Shown: one piece after another, positions 27,541 through 39,443 of the stretch
Position numbering within the stretch: position 1 is the first letter of the stretch
How the letters are laid out: each line of letters starts with the position of its first letter
Origin: Buxus sempervirens
Lineage: Eukaryota > Streptophyta > Magnoliopsida > Buxales > Buxaceae
Direction of reading: 5' to 3'
NCBI GenBank assembly: GCA_947561395.2
Contig: OX387184.1
Coordinates: 28,324,766-28,388,765 of the forward strand
DNA length: 64,000 bases
Notes under the pieces: generated by a model
Databases searched by the model: none
Told to the model about the DNA's origin: nothing
The model's input: the letters and a program-made list of their open reading frames with translations, nothing else
Position numbers and translations under genes: made by a program

Positions 27541-30500
27541 TAAACAAAACAAAGATCTATTTGTGTTTTATGTTCTAAATTTTCTAGGCCAGTCATGTTG
27601 TCTCGAAACGACTCGACTTATACTACCATATTGGCAGAGTTAACTTGGACTCAGAATCAAGCTTGGCCGAGTCCGATTTTATGAACCTTTTTTCGGGTAT
27701 CATTTACTTTTTCTCATGACTGTGGGGAAATTGAGATATGTTGTCGTTGAATGACGTTATTGGAGATAGCTTGTTAGAAGATGAGTTGTCAGGAAAAAAC
27801 TCTCTTTGGCAACCTTCTTCCATTTATATTCTTGAAGCAGTTTTTATTAATCAAAATTTGCAGGAACATCAATATCTACTAGAAGATTAAGAATATAAAT
27901 GGTTATGGTGGATTTAGTGTGAGGCAACAACATTTCTAACCCAAAGAGTACAGCCACTATGACAAAAGTAACAGTTAGTTTCAAATATCATAATATTGTT
28001 ACTTACAAAACGTTATAGGATCAAAATCATGATACTGAAGTCCAAGAATGAGCAAGGAAGATACACTTAATTGCAAGATAAAGAAATATCTCACATAAGT
28101 TATTAGAGGGAAGTGTGGCATCATTTTGGTCCTTTGATTTCTGTTTTGTTTCTGTGTACAAGGATGCCTAAAGCTAGTAGATTTCAGGCCCATTTCTGCT
28201 TTGCCGTAAAGCTAATAGCTTTTATTTTCCCAATGCTCATAATCATGCCATCTACAAAGAAATGCAGATAGCAACTGCACTGTTGAAATGGTATCCATCT
28301 ACTCGTAGTAAAGCATATAAATTCAACTATAATGGCTATCTGGATGAGTCAAAAGATTCTCAAAACGTGGATATTTAGCCTGTGTATTATTTTTTGGTCT
28401 CCAATTACTTAAGTAACTTCCTTTACAAGTTAAAGCTGAATTTTTTTTAACATATTTACTTATATCCCATGTACTTAAATCCTTTTTGTGGTGATTTGTT
28501 GAATATCACACATTGCATCCATGTCAATATTTGACATTCGATCAAACCTAAATTACATGAGCTAGTTTTTGACTGATTTAAACCCATGTACTTAAATCCT
28601 CTTTGTGGTGATTTGTTGAATATCACACATTGCATCCATGTCAATATTTGATATGCGATCAAACCTATAAGTTATGAATTATATTACATGAGTTAGTTTT
28701 AACTGATTTAAACTTCATTCAAGTCATTCCTGTGAAGAATTAATGATTACTTAAACTTTGTAAGTGGCTCTTTAATGGAAGTAATTTGTTCATGCCAGGA
28801 TTCATATTGTTTGGTTCAGTTTGTAAATTGGCATCTCTCCTCACTGTGTCTTGGATTTATGTTTTTGTCTGTCCATTAATGAAGATATAAAACCTTACTT
28901 TGTTGAAGATAGTTACAAAGATTCCATGCCTTCATTTAGCAGTGTTGCTGCTGCTAAAATTGGTGTCCATCAATGATAAAATAAAATGATTTTTTAAGCA
29001 TCTCATTCATGCATTTGATATTCTGTGAAAGATTTCATTCATTTATTTGCTGTATATTGTGGGTTAGATTTTACCTTCCTTTTCTAAAACACAGAATCAT
29101 TCAGGACATATGTCATTCTTGGTTACGCTTTGAGAGGGAATACGGTATGTTAGAAGACCTTGACCATGCTGTGCAGAAGGTACAATTCCTTGCTTAAGTG
29201 TCTGTTTGAAAGCTTTGATATATTGTTGTAAACATGGATTTTATGTAATTTCTGTCCTTTTCTTTTTTCCACTAATGGCTATTGGAATTGAGGGAGGTTG
29301 AAATACTTGATGCATTGCTCACTATTTGCTTGTAACTGTCACACATTTGCATAAGAAATTTTTTTTGCTTTATCATTTCCTCTTCAACTTGTAAATAAGT
29401 TAAAATATAGAGTTGAATATTCTAAAGACATATAATCCACTTTAGTACAGAACCATGAACTTGTTGATAGAATGAATACTTAATGGAAGGTGAATTCTTT
29501 GGTGTAACTTATTTCAAGTACAATGTTGCTGTTAACTGCAAATTATACTGAATGTCTATGAACTTTGTACCTAAATGTATTGAAGATATGTTTATGCCAT
29601 TTGAATAGTATAAAAGTGAAACTAATCTGACTTTGGTTTAAATTAACCTCTTTTCTATCATGGGAAGGTCCATGTGGTGTAAGAAGAATCCATTAGCTTG
29701 TTGAAAATCTAAAATAAGGATAACCCCTTTAATAAATCTAAATAAGAATACAGGTAAGCTTAAATTTGCCCAGTTATAGGTGATCATCCCGTAGCAGATT
29801 ATCTCATCTTCCATGAAAAAAAAACTTAAAACTCCTCCTAAAAAGGTGATGTTACGCAATGGCAACAAATGAAACAACGTGTATGACAACTTGGATTTCA
29901 AGTAATGAATTTTTTTGAATTGGTTTTTAGTGAAAAAGTTACCTGTGGGTGAAATTGCTCATCCTTTATCCTGCTTTCAATTGCTGATGACGTAATGTTT
30001 TATGCTGATGCAAATCACTCCATTTTTTGCCAATAAAATTCATTAAATGTATTTGGATGTGGAAAGGCTTCATCATTGGTCTCTAATCTTATCTTATTCT
30101 ACTGGTGCTTGCTAAATATGCCAACATTAGCGAAGTTCCTAATTTTGTTTTACTTGATTTGAAAATGAAATGAATAAATTAGATTTTATGCCTAAAATTT
30201 TAAATTGTTCAGTCAATCATACAATTGAGATAATGCTATTAATTCAAGTTCATATAATCATGCCTGTATAATCCTTTAGCAGTCTTCGCTTGTGAAGAGA
30301 TCTTTTTCAACCTTAAATTTGTTGCAACATAAATGAAATCCAAATTATTGGCTTTACCATCAGGCTGTTATTTCCAAGCTTAGTCTACTTCTCTTGCCAT
30401 GATATTTACTGATGTGTGTACCTGTATCAGATACGGTATGAAGTTTCCTTACCTTTTTCTCTCTCTATCTCTCTTATATTATCAGTTGTAGATGCTCAAT

Positions 30501-33500
30501 TTTTTGGCCCTTCCCTAGGTAACACCACGTCTTGAAGAGCTGCAGTTATATAGGTCTCAGCAGGGGTCAAAAGTTATTGCAATATCGAAAGACCAACGTG
30601 AAAGTTCGCTTAAGAAAAATGCTCCTGAAAAGAGAAAAATGGGTACAGGATTATCTGATGAATATCCTCCACCAAAGAGGCATAAAGATGCAGATCAGAA
30701 ATCACAGGGAATCTCTCGAAAGGATAAAGGTCACAAATCAATTGAAGCAAACAGCATGCAAGGGTCTGAAACTGGAGTTGTTAAACCTGAAACTAATGCT
30801 GACCATGTCAAAGATTCCTTTTCTGAAAAAGAGAAACTATATACAGATCAATGCACTGCATTTGTTTCAAACATTAGTCTTCAGGCATGTTGTTCTTTAT
30901 CACATGAGTATTTGACTGCAGTGTAGTAAAATGTATGAAACTAACAGTTGGAAACTTGGCACAGGCAAATTATGAGCATCTGCGAGATTTCTTCAGTGAT
31001 GTTGGTGGAGTTACTGCTATCCGTATTTTGAAGGATAAGTTCACTGGAAAATCAAGGGTCTCTCTCTCTCTCTCTCTCCTCCTCCTCCTCCTCCTCCTCC
31101 TCCTCCTCCTCCTCCTCCTCCCCACTCCCTAAATTGCATATATGTGCATAATTTTCATACATGTGTCATCAATAATATTTGCATATGCTGAGCATCCATG
31201 CTAAAAAGGGAAAAAAAGAGAGAGGGAAAAACCTGTTTGTATACCTACAGTAGCAACTGATACTGTTAGCAATCTCAGCGCCAGAATGATGGCTATGAAT
31301 GTCTGGACTCTAAATTTTTTTTTCTTCGTTTTCTTTGGGTGGTTTGGATGTGAGAGGAGTGCTTCAAGCAAGTATCATTTGTTGTGATAGAGTTGAAAAT
31401 AGGGTGATTTCTTACTTATCTGCATAATTGGATAGTTTGCATAAAGTTTTCCACCTTATCAAAGATTATAGTGTTGCTCGAGTTCTTGGTTTGCCCAATC
31501 CTCATGAGTCCCACCAATAGCAGCTCTACCCGATGGCATTATATATGGATAATAGTGAGTGCAAGTGTCATGCAGGCTATCCTGTTTATGTGTCCTACCA
31601 GAACAAAGGAAAAGGAAATTTCTATTTCTGATACATGCATGAAGAAGCTTGCATTTAGAAAGCATACACAGACCTAGCATTTTTTTTTCTTATTTCCTAA
31701 AGTAACTTCCATTAATTTGATGCAATTGATTTTTTATAATAAATTTATTTATTTCAAAATTTTTAGTAAAAGATAAAATTTCTTAAAACTGATGAGATTA
31801 CCTAAAAAAATTAGCTGATTACGTGTCTTCCAGAAGAAGAAAAAAAAAGATCTCCATTCAATAGTTCTCCAGATCCCTTTTTGTTATCATAGGTGAAAAA
31901 TGCACATTGCACCAACTACTATATACGATTGGAAAAGGATTTGTTATTGTTACCACCATGTTTAGTTTCCTTGTGAGACAAGGCTTTTTAGCCTGGTGAA
32001 TGATAACATAGCCTATCTGGGTCATTGATTAAATGGTGAATCCTCTAGTAAACCTTGTGAAGAGACCCTGCATCTGTGTAAACCTGATATGTCCTATGTC
32101 AACTTTTATGATTATGATGCAATTATAGCTGTTTTCTTTTATTTTACAAAATGAAAAATATTAGAAATTCAGGATGCTACATTTTCCCTGCTATAGATGT
32201 CTCAAGGATTGAAATTTGGATTTGAAGAGGGCTGATGAGGAGGAACATTCATCTCATTCCATGTCTATAAATGCCATTTTGAGATCCTCAAACATGTTTC
32301 ATCATTAATTTTAACGTTTTTATAAAAGTTTGTCTGTTGATGCTTTATTGTTGCACATGGTTTGTATCTCCTTTGATTCTGATCATTTGTATTTGTGTCC
32401 ACCATCATCTGGTACATGATAGCTTATATCTTATAGGATGTGCATGTGTGCCTATGTCTGTGACTGTACATCGACATGTGTGTGCTTGTTCATATGTTGA
32501 TATGTAAACTGTGCTTTCCATTCACCACATACACTTGCATGTGGAGCTAGGTGTGGCTGGCTCAGTGTTGAATGTCTTAGTCGTGATCATTATTTTGGGT
32601 GGGTAAAGAAAAAAAATGATATTCTTAGGAGCAAGGTGTCGACAAAATTTCATCAGTTCTGGAATTAACTAGGAAAAAACCCCATTCTTTCAGCACAAGT
32701 GGCACACTGCTTTGTGCTGGTTGAAACATCAACAACATTGATGGCATGGTTGTCGTAACATCAATGTTGTCACTTACCTGGCTTCCGTTCACTGGAGAAA
32801 AATGAGTTGGGAAGAGGGGTTGGATTTTGCTCACCTCAACTGGGGAGAGACAAGTAAGGAAGAAGGGGAGATTAGTCTGAGTGAGTGATGCAGCATGGTA
32901 TGAGTGGAAGCAGAATCTGAGTACATAACAATCTCAAAACTCTTCTATTAGCCTAGAAAACACAGATCTAGGAATATAGGAAAATGAAAACCCTCATTGA
33001 GTGTTCTTGTTGGTGAATTGATAATAAGCCAAAAAGTCCCCTTTATGGCTACACAACATTATAAATATATAGGAAAGCCACTAAACAAGCCTAATTACTT
33101 AAATACCCAACAAATAAAATAATAAAAATAAATACCAGAAAATACTGAAAAGCCAATAAAATGATACAACTACTTCTCACGCCCTTTCTCCTCTCATATT
33201 TCTTTATAATGTTACGACATTATCCTCCCTGGGTTGGAGGGAATTTGCCCTCAAATTTGAGTCTGCATTGAAGAATCACCAATATATGGAACCAAATGTT
33301 TGACGTTGAACACCTCACTGGTCTTGATATGTCTTGGGAGTTTCAACCCTGCAGGCATTAGGATTGATCTTCTCAATTATCTCCAATAGCCCAATCTTCT
33401 TGGCAGCAAGCTTATTACGCTCACCCACTGAAAATCCATCTTCCCTCATACACGGTCCCCTGCTTCAACCTGCACAACTCGTCTTTTCTTGTCTGAAGCC

Positions 33501-36500
33501 ACCTTGTATTTGACAGTAATCTTGCAGGTTCTTGATAGTTGCTTCATGAGTGTTGAATTTGGGAGATTAAATCTTCAGCCTTGACACTAACTCGTAGAGG
33601 AGCCAAGCAAGTGGTGCACGAGGATTATAGCCATATATGGCATAAAAGGACTAAATCCTGTACTCCTATTGGTGGAACGATTTTAAGTGAACTCAGCCTG
33701 AAATAGCTTCTGATTCCAAGACTTCAAATGCTCACCCACACGACAACACAATAAGTCTCCCAAAGAACGGTTAACAACTTCTGTATGCCCACCTGTTTAG
33801 GATAATAGTCACTGCTAAAGTCCAGCTTAGTGTTAACGAAACACCACAATCATCTCCAAAAGTGGCTAAGGAAACGGGTATCTTTGTCAGAAACAATGGA
33901 TGGAGGCAATCCATGTGACCAATAAATATCGAGAAAATAAATTTGTGCCACATTAACAGCATCTGAAGTCTTCTTGCAAGCCACAAAGTGCGCCATCTTT
34001 GAGAACCTGTCCGCCACCACAAAGGTCGAATCGTGTCCACGCTGTGATCTTGGCAACCCCAGTACAAAACCCATGCTAACATTAGTCCTTCTGGAATATG
34101 TAAAGGCATACAGAGATCGGCGTTAGTAGCTCTTTGCTTTGACACTTGACAGATCTTACAGCTTTCCACAAACCTTGCAGCTTCCCTTTGCATATAAGGC
34201 CAGAACTGACTTGTTAGAAGCTTCAGAGTTTTGTCACTCCCCACATGGCCTTCATAGTGAATTTCTGAACTAATATTTAAGCCCAGACTACCTGCAGGAA
34301 TACACAACTGATTTCCTTTGAATAGAAACCCATCATGCGTAGTGTAATCATCTCGATGTCCTAAGTCCAAGTCATGCACAATAGGGCATCGAGAAGGATG
34401 CCTTCCTACTTAGAGCATCGGCCATCCTTTTCACAGCTACCGACTTATGTTTAATGGTGAAGTAAGCAGCCCAACGCACATTTCTAGAAGATAGTTTAGC
34501 CTAAATATGAAGTCTAGAAGATAGTATAGCCTAACTATGTGGGTGTTTCAATGCCTCATGATCTGAATATAGGATAAACTCATTATATGCCAAATAAGAA
34601 CTCCAATGCGTCAAAGCCCAAACCACAGCATAAAATTCCACATTATAGGTACTGTAGTTGAGTTTGGACCCACTCAACTTCTCACTAAAATAATCCACGA
34701 GCCTACTCCCTTGACTCAAAACAGCTCCAATGCCAACTCTAGAAGCATCACAATGCAACTCGAAAGGTTAGAAAAAAAACTGGCAATAAAGTATAGGAGC
34801 AATGTTCAGCTTCTCCTGAATCTGTTCAAATGCCTTATCTGCTTTCTTTGTCCACAAGAAATTTCCAGCCTTCGTACAATCTGTGAGTGTGCAATAATAG
34901 TACTGAATTTAAGAATTAAGCACCTGTAAAAAGACACCTACCCATGAAAGCTACGGACCTCTTGAATAGTAGTAGGACTGGACCATTGTCTCACAGTTGT
35001 GACCTTAGACTCATCTATAGACAGACCATCCTTGGACACTACATAGCCCAAAAATAAGACTTGAGTCTGTCATAAAATAAAATTTGGCCTTTGCTGCATA
35101 GAACTTCTCCCTATGTAATACAGCTAAAACCTCCCTTAACTGCTAAAGGTGCAAGTCAACAGTAGCACATTATATCAAGATGTCATCCAAATAAGCCACA
35201 AGAAATTTACTAATGAATGGTCTAAAAATCTGGTTCATAACCCACATAAACGTGCTAGGGGTAATAGACAACTCAAAAGGCATCACCAATCACTCATACA
35301 ACCCTTCTCTAGTTTTGAACTCAATCTACTCATTTCCTGGATGTATACGAATCTGGTACCACTCTTCAAATCTAACTTAGTAGACATGGTACCACCTGTC
35401 AATTGATCCAACAAGTCATCCAAAATTAGGAATAGGAAATCTGTACCTGACTGTAATCTTGTTGATAGCCCAACTGTCTATACACATCCTCCATGATCCA
35501 TCCTTTTTTTGAGGTAAGCAACATTGGCACTGCTCAATGGCTGAGATTATCTTTGATATGACCCTTAGGTAACAAAATCTCCACCTGACATCTAAGTTCC
35601 TAATGCTCCTTGGGACTCATGCGGTAGTGGGTCGGTTTGGCAAGTTAGAACCCGGCATCAAATCAATATGATGTATATCTCTCAATTGCGGAAATACCTC
35701 AGGTAAATCATCTCGAAATACATCAGAAAATTCTTCCACCAAAATTTTCCCAAGAAGTGGGACTTCTTGCCATTTACTGCTCTCTTTTCCCAATAACAAA
35801 GACACTACCCCATATTCCTGCAACTCAATCCATAAACTCCTTTTGGCCAACAGATTCTTCCCCTCTCCCAATGAGGGTTTTGGGCTCAACGTCCTTTCTA
35901 GGAAATAAAACAATCTTCACTTTTTCAAATACAAAACTATATGTATTCCGCTTTCCATCATGAGTAACACCCTATCATATTGCCATGGTCGAACCAATAA
36001 GATGACATGAATCCATGCCTGTGACATCAACCAAACTTTATCCTTGTACTTAAACACCAATAGAAAAGGATACCCAGCAACTTTTAGAGACTGTTACCTT
36101 ATTCCCTTTCTTGAGCCAAGACAATTTGTGAGCTAGGATGTTTCTCTGCCTTCATTCCCAGCTTCTTGATGATCTCCTCAGAAACTATATTATCACAGCT
36201 TTGGAGTCAATTACAAGCCTACAAACCTTGCCTCCAATGGTATGAGTAGAACGGAAAATTTTGTGACATAACCAATTATCTCCGTCATCCTTACAAGGCG
36301 CCAAACATATCCACCTCGCTACTAACAGAGGACCCTCATCTCCTGCAACCAACTCTACATACTCCTCCTCAGCATCATAAATGGGTTCTTGTTCAAAATC
36401 CACCAAGTTATCAACAATTGCCTCCCTTTCCATCTTCTTTGTATAGGATAAACACGGTGGATCTAATCCAAAGAAGATGGAAAGGGATCGCCTTATCCCC

Positions 36501-39404
36501 GCATGTTTGCTTCATGTGTATGCATTATGGAGAGAGCATTGATCATCTTTTCCTCCATTGTCAGTTTGCAAGTACTATGTGGATGCGGGTGTTTGACATG
36601 ATTGGAGTTTCTTGGGTGCTGCCAGATACTCTTGAGGCATGGGTGCCTCAATGGCGAGTTACAGGTTAGGGGAGGAGGGGCAAATTGTTATACGACATGT
36701 TGTTTCATGCAGTCGTTTGGTTCATTTGGTTGGAGCGTAATAGTAAGATCTTTAGGGACGTCAGGGCACCGGTGGACCTGGTGTTTGATTCTATGTTGAT
36801 TGCTGTGGCATCATGGGCGTTGGTTCTACCAGAATTCTAGGGGTTATGACCTACAGAGATTGTGAAGGATTGGAGAGTGCTGTGTTTTTCGTCTCTCATT
36901 GTGTAGGATGGCATAACGTGAGGGAGAAGTCCAGTTATGTCCTTGGTGTTGATGGGGGCGGGAGTGCGAGGGGTTGGTGGTCTTAAGTTGAATGGCTTGT
37001 TCAACTTGGATCATGGAAGTTTGTGTGGTGTCCATAGGGTCTTGTTATTTACAGGGGCTTGGTTAGGGCAGTTTGGGGGACCATGTGGTCTTTGTAGAGC
37101 GGTCTTTTCTTTTTGTTTACACTTGTATACCCCATACTCCATACTCCATACCTTATACTTTTTCCTTTCCATATAATATATATACTCACTTCATTAATTA
37201 TCAAAAAAAAAAAAAAAAAATCAACAATTGCCTCCCCAAAATCAATAAACAACCCTTTACCGTAATTAGTGCACTTCCTGCAATCTGCCACGCGTTGAAG
37301 CTGCTCACCACACTTAAAACATCGTGTCTGAGAATTTGATGATGCTTCCCTGCCAGATTGTATATTTCTCAGCCCTCTATTCTGGGTAGGAGGTGTAATT
37401 GTAGCATGTAGGGACTAACTGGGTTGTTCCTGAACTGCAACCATTGTTTCCCCATCCGGCACTCCATGTCCTTCTAGATTATGTTTTCTCCAAATGCAGA
37501 GCTCTCTGATGGGCTTCAGAATCATTCACAGGATTAAAAAATTCAGGGTGTCTTGAAACTCTTGTCTCATACCTCCAATAATCCTGAAACAATTGATCAT
37601 CAGATTCTACCAAATCTACACATGCTATGAACCTGTAAAATTATGTCATACAATCATCAATAGGCCATGAACCTTGCCTGTCTGAAGTTGTTTTATACAT
37701 GGTCCTCACAAATTATGTGGTAGAAACGCTGACCTCATGTGCTTCACGAGTTTCTCCCAACTGTTAATCTTTGATTTGGCTTGACGTAATCTACTCTGCT
37801 TTGTTTGTTGCCACCATGCTGCAGCTTGTCCTCTAAACTTTGTTGCAACCAAAGGAACCCTTCAATCATCTGGTACTTCCTTGAACTCTAATATTTCCTC
37901 TACTGCAGCAACCCAATCTAGAAACTCTTTAGGTTGTAGACAACCTTGGAATTTTAGGATATCTAGTTTGAAGCCAGACTCCCAGCTATTAGCGTTTTTT
38001 TATTGCTGTCCCATGTTTCTGCAAATGGGTTCAAAGCCTCTCCTCCAATGCTTTCATCATCACTGTCTTCAGCAAAACAATCACGGTCTTGCGAACGACA
38101 CCATCGATATCCCACATTGAGAGATGATAATTGCTTAGTAAGGGCATGAAATCAATCACCTATCTGAACAAATTGCTCATCCGCATGTTGCAATATTTTC
38201 ACCTCTAGTTGTGCCTCACGTGGCGCCTCATCGCGTTCGTACATCCCACCGGTCGTTGCATGTCTTCCTCACTACTTCCTCTTCGTGCCATAGCAAACAG
38301 AAAGAACCAACCTGTCTCTGATACCAAGTTACCAACTGATGCAGCATGGTATGAGTGGAAGCAGAATCTGCATACACAATAATCTCACAACTCCTCTATA
38401 AGCCTAGAAACACAGATCTAGGAATATAGGAAAATGAAAACCCTCATAGAGTGTTCTTGTTGATGAATTGATAATAAGCCAAAAAATCCCCTTTACGGCT
38501 ACACAATATTATAAATACATAGGAAATACCCAGGAGACCCTAAAAAAGCCTAGTTGCTTAAATACCCTACACATAAGATAATGGCCTACAGAGATTGTGA
38601 AGGATTGAAAAGAGTTGTGTTTTTCGTCTCACATTGTGGAGGATGGCACGACGAGAGGGATGAGCCCAGTTATGTCCTAGGTGATTACGTGTTCGGGAGT
38701 GCGAGGGGTTGGTCGTCTAAAGCTGAATGGCTTGTTCAGCTTGGATTATGGAGTTTTGTGTGGTGTTACCTATGGTTATGATATGTACAGTGGCTCGTCA
38801 GTGTTTTTGAGTGTCGGGTAGATTGGGGTATTATGTGGTCTTGTATGGTGGTTTTTTTGTTTAAACTTGTATACTCCATACTCCATACTCTATACTTTTT
38901 CCTTACCATATAATATATATACATACTTCATTATTTATCAAAAAAAAAAAAAAAAAAAAAAGATAATAAAAAAATAAATACCAGAAAGTATTGAAAAGCC
39001 AATAAAATAACACGAATACTTCTCACGCCTTTCTCCTTTCATATTTCCCCATAAAGTTTAAGACCCCTTGGTCTAGATCAGTGGGCCTCCTCTAATTGAC
39101 AACCCCTTCCTCTAATACACACACACACACACACACACATGCACACATATGTATATATATATGTGTGTGTGTATATATATATATAATTCTAATAAAATAG
39201 AGTAAAATAAAAATGAAAATTTTACTAAATATGTACTAGTTTGAAGGTTTGCCATGCCGATTTTGGAGTTGTTTTGGCGAAATTTCGCTAGCACATGCTC
39301 ATGTTGTCGTTAATTCTATTCCATTGTGTTGAGAAATTCGAAAAAAAAATCTAGAAAATAAAAAATAATATTCTAAAAATTATTTTAAAAAAATAATTTT
39401 TACA

Positions 39405-39443
<39 letters not shown>

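Larger units (their letters stand above)
32886..39064 (-). mobile_element. Ty3/Gypsy retrotransposon fossil with both LTRs, broken
   Basis: The left LTR spans 32886-33219 (tgatgcagcatgg to gttacgaca) and a matching right LTR starts at 38337 and ends near 39064, interrupted by a LINE end. Between them on the - strand lie, from right to left, a gag-like region (about 37700-38120), a protease region (about 35600-36430), reverse transcriptase (about 34760-35600), RNase H (34531-34758) and integrase (33771-34379) with its zinc-binding and core parts. Next to the right LTR is a tRNA-iMet type primer-binding site (TTGGTATCAGAG) at about 38316-38327, and next to the left LTR a purine-rich tract. Integrase and gag wording fits the chromovirus side of Gypsy (tentative). 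The LTRs differ at roughly one position in ten, so the insertion is millions of years old. It is broken in many places. No matching 5-bp TSD was seen. Confidence 0.85.

Noticed and set aside
27214-27552. 112-codon - strand frame with an RE repeat
   Set aside because: The RERERE stretch is only translation of the (CT)n microsatellite.
28190-28340. Possible Copia YVDD-like segment on the - strand
   Set aside because: Only a few residues resemble the motif and the flanking translation does not fit; its order relative to the 26.2-kb fragment is also wrong.
29091-29104. Upstream acceptor for SART3 exon g at 29094
   Set aside because: It is 10 bases earlier, would add residues and break phase with the preceding exon; the acceptor at 29104 fits the family.
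32881-39069. 5-bp duplication around the Gypsy fossil
   Set aside because: gtgag on the left has no partner on the right; the right LTR edge is too diverged to place.
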